A stretch of 64,000 nucleotides of DNA from Pantoea sp. RIT-PI-b. Lineage in GTDB: Bacteria; Pseudomonadota; Gammaproteobacteria; Enterobacterales; Enterobacteriaceae. A model generated the notes under the pieces. It was not told the origin of the DNA and ran no database searches. It saw nothing but the letters and a program-made list of their open reading frames with translations. The position numbers were made by a program, and so were the translations under genes. The stretch is from contig NZ_LGIS01000033.1 in the NCBI RefSeq assembly GCF_001187905.1, positions 186,001-250,000 of the forward strand, in the 5' to 3' direction. Below are positions 33,963-41,709 of the stretch, piece by piece. Numbering within the stretch: the first letter of the stretch is position 1; each line of letters begins with the position of its first letter.

Positions 33963-35126
33963 ATGCACATAACGAAAGTGGAGTGTTTCCCACTCAAAAT
34001 CACCCCGGAACATGCCTACCTCGGCGGTAAGTCGGACGGAACCGGCCCGGATTATTACTATCGTCCAGAATACCGCTGCGTCTACTCACGCAAGATGGAA
34101 ACCTGCCTGGTGAAAATTACCAGTAGCGAAGGGCATGTAGGATGGGGAGAAGCCCTTGCGCCGGTGGTGCCTCAGGTGATCGCGGAACTGATTAAGCAAC
34201 TTTTTGCGCCATTGTTGATCGGGGAATCGCCATTCTCTAGCGGCGTGCTCAACTCAAGGATGTATGACTCGATGCGCGATCGTGGACATACCGGTGGTTA
34301 TCATATCGACGCTATTGCTGGTGTGGATATCGCATTGTGGGATCTCAAGGGCAAAATTCTGGGTCTTCCGGTCCATCAACTACTCGGCGGTGCTTTCCGC
34401 GATGTGATTCCTTGCTATGTCTCGGGTTTACCTGAGCCCGACATTGAAAGCCGCTGCCGCCTCGCCCGGCAGTGGCAGGAGAAGGGCTTTAATGCCGTTA
34501 AGTTAGCCCTGGGTTACGGCGTGCGCGAAGACATTAAAAATATTCGCGCCATTCGTGAAACGCTCGGCGATGAGGCGCAAGTCTTCATTGATGCGCACTG
34601 GAATTACAGCGTGGCAGAGGCTACCGATTTAGCAGCGCAACTGCACGCGCTGGGCGTTGGCTTTCTTGAAGCACCACTGCTGCCAGAAGATATCGCCGGC
34701 CATCGCGAATTACGTGGCAAAAGCGCGGTCAGCATTGCGTTAGGTGAAACCGAGCGTACGCGTTATCAATTCAAAGCGGTGATTGAACAGCGCGCTGCAG
34801 ATATCCTGCAGCCCGATGTCGGCAGAACCGGCATTAGCGAGCTGATGCATATCGCGTCGCTGGCCGAGACATGGAATTTACGCGTAGCACCGCATTTAAG
34901 CGTAGGTTTAGGTCCCTGCATCGCCGCGTCGATCCATGTTGCCGCCGCCATACCCAACCTGTTTATGCTCGAATATCAGCCGCCCGTTTTTGCCATCGCT
35001 AATCAACTGGTTAAGCAGCCACTGATTTGCGCACGCGGTGAGTATCATCTGCCGCAGGGCTCAGGGTTAGGCATTGAAATCGATGAAGATCGCGTGCGCG
35101 ACGTGGTGATGGAGGCTGCATGTTAA
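33963..35126 (+). CDS. Enolase-superfamily (mandelate racemase subgroup) sugar-acid dehydratase
   Basis: A 387-residue protein of the mandelate racemase/muconate lactonizing enzyme family. Metal ligands are Asp in FIDAHWNY, Glu in FLEAPLLPED and Glu in LGETERTRY; the catalytic His/Asp dyad is HLSVG with LQPDVGRTG. At the usual K-x-K position it reads VKLALGYG, so the second Lys is Ala, which sets it apart from racemases and most KxK dehydratases. It probably dehydrates an aldonate or aldarate to a 2-keto-3-deoxy acid. It starts 18 nt after the transporter gene and overlaps the next gene by 7 nt. The exact sugar acid is not known. Confidence 0.82.
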   Translation: MHITKVECFPLKITPEHAYLGGKSDGTGPDYYYRPEYRCVYSRKMETCLVKITSSEGHVGWGEALAPVVPQVIAELIKQLFAPLLIGESPFSSGVLNSRMYDSMRDRGHTGGYHIDAIAGVDIALWDLKGKILGLPVHQLLGGAFRDVIPCYVSGLPEPDIESRCRLARQWQEKGFNAVKLALGYGVREDIKNIRAIRETLGDEAQVFIDAHWNYSVAEATDLAAQLHALGVGFLEAPLLPEDIAGHRELRGKSAVSIALGETERTRYQFKAVIEQRAADILQPDVGRTGISELMHIASLAETWNLRVAPHLSVGLGPCIAASIHVAAAIPNLFMLEYQPPVFAIANQLVKQPLICARGEYHLPQGSGLGIEIDEDRVRDVVMEAAC

Positions 35127-36016
35127 AAGGTAACGTTCCGATTCTCGCCACGGCTTTTGATGAGCAGGGCCAGCTGGATTTGGCCTCCATTGAACGTTTG
35201 GTGAAATTTCTGCTGCAACAAGGCATTGATGGCCTGGCATTGTTTGGCAATGCTTCCGAAGGCTACGCCTTAACGCAGGATGAAAAACAGACTCTGTTCT
35301 TTTGCGTCAAAAGGCTGGTGGGGGATTTACCGCTGGTGGCTGCAGCTGGCGGTGCTTCATCCGCGGTTGCTATTGAAGAGATCAACCGGGTGCATCGCTG
35401 GGGAGCTCAGGTGGCAATGGTCAATCCGCCTTCGGTGGTTAAGCCCGGTCCGGAGGAGATCTATCACTTCTGGCGAGACATATGCCAGGCCTGCGAAATC
35501 GATATCATGATCCAGGACGCGCCTCTGATGACGGGCGTTAATATTCCCGTATCAACGCTGGTGCGTTTGTGTCAGGACTTTCCTGCCATCAGGTATATCA
35601 AAGTGGAACAACCGCCGACGACGTTGAAAATCACTGCGTTAAAACAGGCGCTTGGAGATAGCGTAGGCCTGTTTGGTGGCTTGAACGCAGGTTTCCTGTT
35701 TGAGGAGTTATGCCGGGGTGTAACGGGCACCATGCCTGCTTGCGAATTCCCGGACGTGATTAATGCCATCCTGGCGGCATGGCAGCAAGATCGTCAGGAA
35801 GCGCAGGCGCTGTTTTATCGCTATCTACCTTTCCTGCGCTATGGAGTGCAACCGGGGATTGGGGTAGCCATACATAAAACAGTGCTGCACCAGGCAGGGA
35901 TATTTGCCAGTGACTATGTACGTGAGCCGGCGAAAAGTCTGGATGACGCCACGCGTCGGGAATTGAAAGAGATCACGGATTATCTACCTCTCGCCGTGTT
36001 GGGAGGACGTCCATGA
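35120..36016 (+). CDS. DapA-family (class I) lyase/dehydratase
   Basis: A 298-residue TIM-barrel protein of the dihydrodipicolinate synthase/N-acetylneuraminate lyase family. The Schiff-base Lys is in YIKVEQPP (about residue 165), and the substrate-carboxylate loop is GNASEGYAL. The family Tyr in the Y-N-x-P motif is replaced: here it reads IMIQDAP. That change suggests altered catalysis, such as an aldolase or dehydratase on a 2-keto-3-deoxy acid rather than DapA activity. It overlaps its neighbours on both sides by 4-7 nt, so it belongs to the sugar-acid operon. Confidence 0.82.
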   Translation: MLKGNVPILATAFDEQGQLDLASIERLVKFLLQQGIDGLALFGNASEGYALTQDEKQTLFFCVKRLVGDLPLVAAAGGASSAVAIEEINRVHRWGAQVAMVNPPSVVKPGPEEIYHFWRDICQACEIDIMIQDAPLMTGVNIPVSTLVRLCQDFPAIRYIKVEQPPTTLKITALKQALGDSVGLFGGLNAGFLFEELCRGVTGTMPACEFPDVINAILAAWQQDRQEAQALFYRYLPFLRYGVQPGIGVAIHKTVLHQAGIFASDYVREPAKSLDDATRRELKEITDYLPLAVLGGRP

Positions 36017-36909
36017 ACTATATCGCGGTGGATTGGGGCACCAGCAACTTTCGCGCCCTCAGCGTGCGCGATGGCGTAGTGATCAGATCTGTGCAAGACA
36101 GCTGCGGCGTCGGCAAGTGCCAGCGCTCAGCGTTGCCTGAGCTTTTAAAGCAGCAGCTGCATCGGCTGGAAGATGCTTACGATGAACAAATACCCGTGCT
36201 GCTCTGCGGCATGATTGGCAGCAATATCGGTATTGCTGACGCCGGTTACCTCGATATGCCACTGAGTTTTTCGCAACTACTGGGTAAAGGCATGGAACTG
36301 CCGGATATCTTGCCAAATCCGCTGACCTTACGTCCCGGCATTTGCGATAAACGAGTCAATGAGATCTGCCGGGGTGAAGAGATGCAGCTGGCGGGTGCGC
36401 TAACGCTTTCTGATGCCGCCACATTCGCCGCCGTCGGCACCCACAGTAAATGGCTGAAGGTTGAGCGCTCGCAGCAGCAGGTCACAGGGATGCAGACCTT
36501 GATGACCGGCGAGCTTTATCATTTGTTACTCAATCACTCCGTGGTGGGTAAGGGCTTGCCGGAGCAGGTTGACTCACCTGCCGCTTTTCAGGCGGGAGTC
36601 GAAACGGCGCTATCAGTGGTGCATGAAAAAGTTGAACTTGTGACGGAACTGTTTCGCTGCCGGGGCCGTTACATTCTTGGTGCACTGGCACAGGAAGAGG
36701 CCGCTTCCTGGCTTTCTGGATTGCTCATAGGATACGAAGTTGAATGCGGGCATCCCGGCGACGATAAAACGGTGTGCTTTATTGGTAGTGAAATACTATT
36801 GCCACGTTACCAGATGGCATGTGAGGTTTTGCACCGTCGTTATGAACTTTTAGCCGCCGAAGACACAATCATTGCCGGGTTGAATGGGGTGTTTAGCTAT
36901 GGCGGATAA
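36013..36909 (+). CDS. dgoK: 2-dehydro-3-deoxygalactonokinase
   Basis: A 298-residue sugar-acid kinase of the DgoK family, with the nucleotide loop IAVDWGTSNFRAL at the N-terminus, LLCGMIGSNIGI, RGEEMQLAGAL and the family motif GTHSKWLKVE. It would phosphorylate 2-keto-3-deoxygalactonate (or an epimer) with ATP at C6. It overlaps the upstream gene by 4 nt and the aldolase gene dgoA by 11 nt, so they are co-translated. Confidence 0.9.
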   Translation: MNYIAVDWGTSNFRALSVRDGVVIRSVQDSCGVGKCQRSALPELLKQQLHRLEDAYDEQIPVLLCGMIGSNIGIADAGYLDMPLSFSQLLGKGMELPDILPNPLTLRPGICDKRVNEICRGEEMQLAGALTLSDAATFAAVGTHSKWLKVERSQQQVTGMQTLMTGELYHLLLNHSVVGKGLPEQVDSPAAFQAGVETALSVVHEKVELVTELFRCRGRYILGALAQEEAASWLSGLLIGYEVECGHPGDDKTVCFIGSEILLPRYQMACEVLHRRYELLAAEDTIIAGLNGVFSYGG

Positions 36910-37495
36910 TCATCAAATCATCGCAATCCTCCGCGGGATTACGCCCGAAGACGCAGTGCCGCATATTGCCTGTTTGGTTGAGCATGGCATTTATCGTATA
37001 GAAATCACGACCAATTCACCCAACTGGGAAATCAGTCTGCGACAAGTCCGCCAGCGCTTTGGAAATGATATCCAGCTCGGTGTTGGAACGGTCACTACAG
37101 AAGATCAGGTGCAGCGCAGTTTTGCCGCCGCTGCGGATTTTATTCTGACTCCTAATCTGAATCCGGCTGTGATTGCGCAGGCCAAGCTGCATAGACTTTT
37201 AGTGTACGCGGGGGTGTATTCGCCGAGTGAAATATTCACGGCGATCGATCTGGGAGCAGATGTGATGAAAGTTTTTCCGGCCTGTGCACTGCCAACAAAT
37301 TACCCTCAACTGGTGAAAGGTCCGCTCTCTCAGCCCGTCAGCTTTTCAGCCGTGGGTGGGGTAGGGGTAGAGAATGCAACTGAGTTCCTGCGTTATTACG
37401 ACAGTGTGGGGCTCGGTTCCGCGCTGTATAAAACGGGCCAGCGCGTGTCTGAGACAGCGGCTCGTTGCGAATTATTGCTGCAGCATCGGCAGTGA
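36899..37495 (+). CDS. dgoA: 2-dehydro-3-deoxy-6-phosphogalactonate aldolase
   Basis: A 198-residue class I aldolase of the KDPG/KDPGal family. It shows IIAILRGITPEDAV, IYRIEITTNSP with the catalytic Glu, the Schiff-base Lys in DVMKVFPACALP (about residue 124) and FSAVGGVGVENATEF. It cleaves KDPGal to pyruvate and glyceraldehyde 3-phosphate. The ATG at 36899 overlaps the dgoK stop. Its own 3' end overlaps the convergent IclR gene by 24 nt. Confidence 0.9.
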   Translation: MADNHQIIAILRGITPEDAVPHIACLVEHGIYRIEITTNSPNWEISLRQVRQRFGNDIQLGVGTVTTEDQVQRSFAAAADFILTPNLNPAVIAQAKLHRLLVYAGVYSPSEIFTAIDLGADVMKVFPACALPTNYPQLVKGPLSQPVSFSAVGGVGVENATEFLRYYDSVGLGSALYKTGQRVSETAARCELLLQHRQ

Positions 37496-38167
37496 TTCTC
37501 CGCTGATTTTTTTCGCTGCCGACGTCAGATACAAACGTAAGCTTTCAATATCCATTTTTTCACTGCTGATATTCGATAGCGCGATCGCTGCCTGCATGCC
37601 AGGGATATTACATGCCAGGCGGTAATCGCCCTCTCCAAAATCTTTGGCAAACACCTGATGCCGGCGCGACTCGTCAATATCACTTCTCAGCAGTTGATAA
37701 TCGTGGATACCAATCTGGCTAATAATCTCTTCGTCGCTCATCGCTGATAGAAGTTTTATACCGATTACCGAATCATGGACCGGATAGGACTCATAATTGC
37801 CTATGGCACGCGCAATACTTTTTCCGCCACGGGTATGAATCAAATAGACCACCTTATTTCCACTTAGCACTCCGATCACGATGGAGATGGCGTGATTCCC
37901 GCTCTCTTCCAGTAAGTCCATTACTGCATTGTAAAAAGCCGAATTGTGAATCGCGTGAGCCGATAAGCGGTGGATACCGATACCCAAACTGTATTTGCGG
38001 TTGGCATCGCGCTGTACCATATCCAGCGTCAGTAAAGTCTGTATTAATCGCGTAACCTTGGCTGAATCCAGTCCAAGCTCCCGTCCCATTTCACGAATTC
38101 CATGCGGACGAGTCGCTGTCGCGAGTAAGTTCAGGCAGCGGAAAGCATCGTACACTGTGCTATTCAT
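37472..38167 (-). CDS. IclR-family regulator
   Basis: A 231-residue regulator with an N-terminal winged helix-turn-helix (YDAFRCLNLLATATRPHGIREMGRELGLDSAKVTRLI) and a C-terminal IclR effector domain (GNKVVYLIHTRGGKSIARAIG, then the DSVIGIKLLSAMSDEEI segment). It lies convergent to the sugar-acid operon, with which it overlaps by 24 bp, and is the probable regulator of that pathway. Effector unknown, perhaps the 2-keto-3-deoxy acid. Confidence 0.85.
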   Translation of the reverse strand: MNSTVYDAFRCLNLLATATRPHGIREMGRELGLDSAKVTRLIQTLLTLDMVQRDANRKYSLGIGIHRLSAHAIHNSAFYNAVMDLLEESGNHAISIVIGVLSGNKVVYLIHTRGGKSIARAIGNYESYPVHDSVIGIKLLSAMSDEEIISQIGIHDYQLLRSDIDESRRHQVFAKDFGEGDYRLACNIPGMQAAIALSNISSEKMDIESLRLYLTSAAKKISGESLPMLQQ

Positions 38168-38253
38168 GGATGGCCTTATTGATGACTATGGTTTGAAAAT
38201 GATAAATTCTATTTTTTCAGCGTGATATGAATTTAGAAAGAGATTGTGAAATC

Positions 38254-38910
38254 CTAAATCCTCCCACATATAAATCGCTGTCGCCTGGGCACGCCACTCA
38301 CCCTCTTCAAAAAATCCCCAATCGCCGCCTCAATAACCGGCACACTCAGCGTCTCAGCGTCAACAATCATCCGGAGCCCATGCCCATATGCGAATCCCGG
38401 CAGATACTGATAACCACAACGCACAGCCGGCGGTTCATCTTGCGCAATTTCCTGCTCACGCTTCTCAACAAACTGCCAAAATGTCAGTCCGCCAAAAATC
38501 GCATGGGCCTGTTTTTCGCGATGCACAAGGGTGTGGCTAACGATTTTGCCTTTGCTATTCACATTGGGTGTTGTCTCATATCGCGTCTCTTCTTCTTGTT
38601 CCTGCGCACTAAGCATCGCCCAGGTTTCATTGAATGCACGATCGTGTACCGCATCCTGAAACGCCAACTTAGCCGTGATGATTTCAGCATTCCAGAGGTC
38701 GGCGGGATCGTGGCCGACAAAATAGATATCACTCCATGCCCAAATATGGTCGGGGTTATCTTGGTAGTGTCGGATATCGCAATCATCATAGAACATCCCG
38801 CCACAACGCTGACGTTCACGATAGATACGGTTTTTAAGCTTGATGACTTTTTTACGACGCTGACGACGAGAAAGGGAAATGAAGGGGCGGTGTTTGTTGA
38901 AAGGCGACAT
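38254..38910 (-). CDS. Hypothetical protein
   Basis: A 218-residue protein, not recognised. The first 35 residues are very basic (SRRQRRKKVIKLKNRIYRER), then come aromatic-rich segments (HIWAWSDIYFVGHDPADLW, LTFWQFVEKREQE) and a C-terminal part with CGYQYLPGFAYGHG. No signal peptide or membrane helix is seen. Its start has an AAGGAG Shine-Dalgarno. An antisense frame of 245 codons covers the same place but lacks these features. It stands alone between the IclR gene and a repeat-bearing gap. Confidence 0.65.
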   Translation of the reverse strand: MSPFNKHRPFISLSRRQRRKKVIKLKNRIYRERQRCGGMFYDDCDIRHYQDNPDHIWAWSDIYFVGHDPADLWNAEIITAKLAFQDAVHDRAFNETWAMLSAQEQEEETRYETTPNVNSKGKIVSHTLVHREKQAHAIFGGLTFWQFVEKREQEIAQDEPPAVRCGYQYLPGFAYGHGLRMIVDAETLSVPVIEAAIGDFLKRVSGVPRRQRFICGRI

Positions 38911-38972
38911 GAAAACTCCTTAACCGGCAACGCTAATGCGGCTGGAAGCAGTCCAGCCACATAGGCTAGCAA

Positions 38973-39344
38973 AAGGCGAGGTTGAGGAATAGGCGTGAGG
39001 GAAAGAAAATTTAACTGTACACCACCACTTTTACCCCTTCATCCGCGTGTAATTAAACAAAATAACGGCTGCGAGTAGGTCGCTGCAGCCTTGTGAGATC
39101 GCCTACAGCAGTTTATGGCATAAATGATTGACGTTAGGCGGATGTCCGATATGAGCGAAAAGCTGACATCATTGTCCCGACAAAATCTTTTATCCCAATA
39201 CATACATGACTACTAAATATGTTGGACAATGCAGTTCATATCTTTATTTAATTAGAAGCTTAATCTGTTACGAATCGATAGCATTTCTCGGTATTACTTT
39301 CTTAACTTCTTAATAGATGGGTGCATGTAAACAAGAGACTGATG
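38973..39344. other. 370-bp gap with hairpin repeat
   Basis: No gene is supported. It contains a single B-type repeat (39144-39167). An AT-rich stretch follows, up to a decayed cupin gene. Confidence 0.5.
39144..39167 (+). repeat. Dispersed hairpin repeat, B unit
   Basis: GTCCGAT, loop ATGAGCGAAA, then AGCTGAC. The loop is identical to other B units, but each arm carries a substitution. No A unit precedes it. Confidence 0.65.
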
Positions 39345-39509
39345 ATGATTTCAAAAGAAAATGCAGAGCATTATGTATGGGGCGACGATTGCGATGGTTG
39401 GTATTTGGTAAACCTTCAAGACATGCTGATTATTCATGAAAAAATGCCTGCCGGCACTTCTGAAAAGCGACACTTTCACTCCGTTTCCCGGCAGTTTTTC
39501 TTTGTGCTC
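39345..39509 (+). pseudogene. Cupin-domain protein, N-terminal fragment
   Basis: The frame reads MISKENAEHYVWGDDCDGWY, LVNLQDMLIIHEKMPAG and SEKRHFHSVSRQFFFVL, the opening of a small cupin protein up to its first metal-ligand His pair. It then runs directly into the sequence of an ATPase gene in another frame. The second half of the cupin barrel is missing. Confidence 0.75.
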
Positions 39510-39519
39510 TGCGTCTGTG

Positions 39520-39801
39520 TCCACATCTCGTCCTGTTTTACATCTGCTGTGCGGCAAAATCGCTGCCGGAAAATCAACGCTGGCGCATCTGTTCGCCGGA
39601 GAGATGGAGGATGTCGCAGACTACGTACGTTGTGCAGGCAAGTTATGCAACGCGATGACGCCACACCTGATATTGCTGCTACAGTGCGGGGTGTCAGTGG
39701 TGCTGGATTGCCCGGCAACCGATGCGCAGTTCGAGGTGATCAGCAGCTACTTCGTCGCACCGCATGCGGATGAAGGGTTTAATATGGTGGTACACAGTTA
39801 A
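39520..39801 (+). pseudogene. Truncated paralogue of the P-loop ATPase at 20037
   Basis: The product reads RPVLHLLCGKIAAGKSTLAH (Walker A intact), then GEMEDVADYVRCAGKLCNAM, LLLQCGVSVVLDCPA and the end FNMVVHS. It aligns with the intact protein at 20037 but lacks two blocks: the segment with ISEDDW after Walker A, and about 45 residues between the Walker B-like strand and the C-terminal TDQQFDTITSYF equivalent. Both gaps keep the frame. Its own start is missing, as it is fused to a cupin fragment. It is unlikely to be active. Confidence 0.75.
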
Positions 39802-39864
39802 GACTGACAATGACTGGATAGGTATTTGCGCCAGTCATCTTCTCACTCGCCTCAAAATTCCCCG

Positions 39865-40293
39865 CTATTTATTGAGTTGATTGATGATTCTTTTTAGGGT
39901 GTTGTAGGGGCCTTCTAGCGTGATGTCATTGCCATCGTTACTTATATAAATGCGCTGGGATTTGAATCTTCTGTATTTCGCTATCTGAAGATCATAATAA
40001 CCTTGCTCATTTCGTTGGTAATTGTATTTCTTCAGAATGAAATCCAGATCGCTTAAGCAAATGGGTGTCTTAAACTTAAGCCACGAAATATTGGTAAACC
40101 AAAAACTTGCTGCAAGCCCGCATAGCATACCGGTAAAGCCACCGGTGATATTACCATGAGTTAATTGGGGTAATAGCCATTTAATAACGGCTGAGAAGAA
40201 CAGGCCGGTGAGTATGAAAAACGCGATTCTGAAACTGTCTTTTTGCCACTGCTTTGCCAAGCTAAGGCGATGAAGCGAGTAGTGAAATTTCAA
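39865..40293 (-). CDS. Hypothetical inner-membrane protein
   Basis: A 142-residue protein with two transmembrane segments, at about residues 22-43 (FRIAFFILTGLFFSAVIKWL) and 52-70 (GFTGMLCGLAASFWFTNI), followed by a 70-residue soluble C-terminal domain (ICLSDLDFILKKYNYQRN, then RIYISNDGNDITLEGPYNTL). It is not recognised. The architecture is reminiscent of small immunity-like membrane proteins, but no toxin gene is near. Confidence 0.6.
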   Translation of the reverse strand: MKFHYSLHRLSLAKQWQKDSFRIAFFILTGLFFSAVIKWLLPQLTHGNITGGFTGMLCGLAASFWFTNISWLKFKTPICLSDLDFILKKYNYQRNEQGYYDLQIAKYRRFKSQRIYISNDGNDITLEGPYNTLKRIINQLNK

Positions 40294-40362
40294 TTTTTGA
40301 TTCCTTTCAACATGTTTGTCCGTTATTGATTATAGCGTTACCCGTTCCTGACTGACGGATCG

Positions 40363-40755
40363 TTATACCGCGTTTTCCAATATCTGTTTTGCCTGTGTAT
40401 ATTCCCAGGACGTTATTTCAATCATGTTGCCGCTGAGATCGTTGAAGTAAAGGGACATGGATACATCGTGATCACGGACGGTGTAGGCGATTTTTTTGGA
40501 CTTGAGGATAGGTATGAGTTCAAGAAACGCTGACACCTCCACGGCAAAAGCCATGGTGTGGCCTGGGTATTGAGATTTTCTCAGGAAGAGGGAAAGTGAT
40601 GCACTATTATTCCTGATGACGAGCGGCCCTCCTTGCTCAAACCAGAAGTACAGGGAGTTGTCACGGGTGAAGCCAAGGATTTCTTGATACCAGTGTTCTG
40701 CTTTCTCGATATCGTCAACGTAGACGTGGATATGGTCGATTTTGATTATGTTCAT
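40363..40755 (-). CDS. VOC-family (glyoxalase/dioxygenase fold) protein
   Basis: A 130-residue vicinal-oxygen-chelate protein with two beta-alpha-beta modules. It begins IIKIDHIHVYVDDIEKAEHW with the first metal-ligand His, and later has AFAVEVSAFLELIP and SLYFNDLSGNMIEITSWEY with the Glu ligand. Function may be lyase, dioxygenase or antibiotic binding; sequence alone does not decide. It is monocistronic. Confidence 0.85.
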   Translation of the reverse strand: MNIIKIDHIHVYVDDIEKAEHWYQEILGFTRDNSLYFWFEQGGPLVIRNNSASLSLFLRKSQYPGHTMAFAVEVSAFLELIPILKSKKIAYTVRDHDVSMSLYFNDLSGNMIEITSWEYTQAKQILENAV

Positions 40756-40922
40756 TTGGCTCGATCCTTATTTGTGCTTTAGAGATGTTTGCTGAAGAAT
40801 TTGCGAGGTACAACTGTCTGAGCACAGCACAACACGGGATTTACCATAATGCTTGGGAGTATTTGTGATGACTATGCCAGCCATCAGAATAGGGTGGATT
40901 GGAGAGGCGGAACCGTTATTGT

Positions 40923-41117
40923 TTAGATGAGCGCGGCCAGATCTACGCCACAGAAAAAAAGATCAACTCTATTCTCTTTGATGAACGCGGCGTAATCTGC
41001 CTTCATCGGAAGAGGTTCTCGGCCAATTACAGGTATCCATTTAGCGTAAGCCATTCTTGTCAGTGCCGTAACGGACTCTGCATCACTAATCGCTGCGATT
41101 CGCATCGTCTCGATCAT
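40923..41117 (-). pseudogene. GNAT acetyltransferase, N-terminal fragment
   Basis: The frame reads MRIAAISDAESVTALTRMAY, AKWIPVIGREPLPMKADYA and ends after FFCGVDLAALI at a stop. This is the first third of a common GNAT family (opening D-A-E-x-V-T-A-L, then W-x-P-x-I-G-R-E-P-x-P-M). The acetyl-CoA binding part is absent downstream. Confidence 0.65.
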
Positions 41118-41183
41118 GGTTCTATATCGCTAATTGTGACTGGGTACGGCACTCAAATCTAACATATTAGTTCGTTTACATCG

Positions 41184-41207
41184 TCCGCTCCTGGCATAAA
41201 GCGGACG
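41184..41207 (+). repeat. Dispersed hairpin repeat, A unit
   Basis: GTCCGCT, loop CCTGGCATAA, then AGCGGAC: perfect 7-bp arms. Only an A unit is present, 20 nt from the glutathione peroxidase stop codon. Confidence 0.7.
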
Positions 41208-41226
41208 GTTCAAATAACAATAACCG

Positions 41227-41709
41227 TTAGACTTCAAGTGCGGCGAGGATTACGCTTTCCATTTTTTCCGGGGTGGTGAAGGGTGCAAAGCGCTTAAGCG
41301 GTTTGCCGTCGCGTCCGATCAGGAACTTAGTGAAGTTCCACTTGATCCGTCCACCCAGCACGCCGGGCAATTCCTCTTTCAGATATCGAAACACTGGGTG
41401 CGTTGCGGTGCCGTTGACTGCCACTTTCTCGAACATGGGAAAGCTCACACCGTAGTTGATGTGACAGGTCTGCGCGATGTCGTCGGCACCGCCGGGTTCC
41501 TGTTTACCAAACTGGTTGCAGGGAAACCCAAGCACCACCAACCCCTGAGCGGCGTACTTTTTATAGAGCGTTTCAAGGCCAGCGTATTGAGGCGTAAATC
41601 CACAATGGCTGGCGGTATTAACCACCAGAACCAGTTTGCCAGTGTACTCGGCCATCGAGATGGGCTGGCCTCGCAGACTGGTGGCAGTAAGTTGATGAAA
41701 GGGGGTCAT
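41227..41709 (-). CDS. Glutathione peroxidase family protein
   Basis: A 160-residue thiol peroxidase of the glutathione peroxidase fold. The peroxidatic Cys is in NTASHCGFTPQY (about residue 36), with the conserved Gln in FPCNQFGKQEPG and Trp-Asn in IKWNFTKFLIGRDG completing the active site. It reduces hydroperoxides, with glutathione or thioredoxin as donor; many bacterial members prefer thioredoxin. Similar in size to the family (about 160-185). Confidence 0.92.
   Translation of the reverse strand: MTPFHQLTATSLRGQPISMAEYTGKLVLVVNTASHCGFTPQYAGLETLYKKYAAQGLVVLGFPCNQFGKQEPGGADDIAQTCHINYGVSFPMFEKVAVNGTATHPVFRYLKEELPGVLGGRIKWNFTKFLIGRDGKPLKRFAPFTTPEKMESVILAALEV

Noticed and set aside
38227..38964. 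245-codon plus-strand frame
   Set aside because: It is antisense to the 218-residue minus-strand gene, which has an AAGGAG site and more protein-like composition. The plus frame shows no family features.
16667..41207. Hairpin repeats as a CRISPR array
   Set aside because: Copies are kilobases apart, paired in A/B units, without regular spacers or cas genes.
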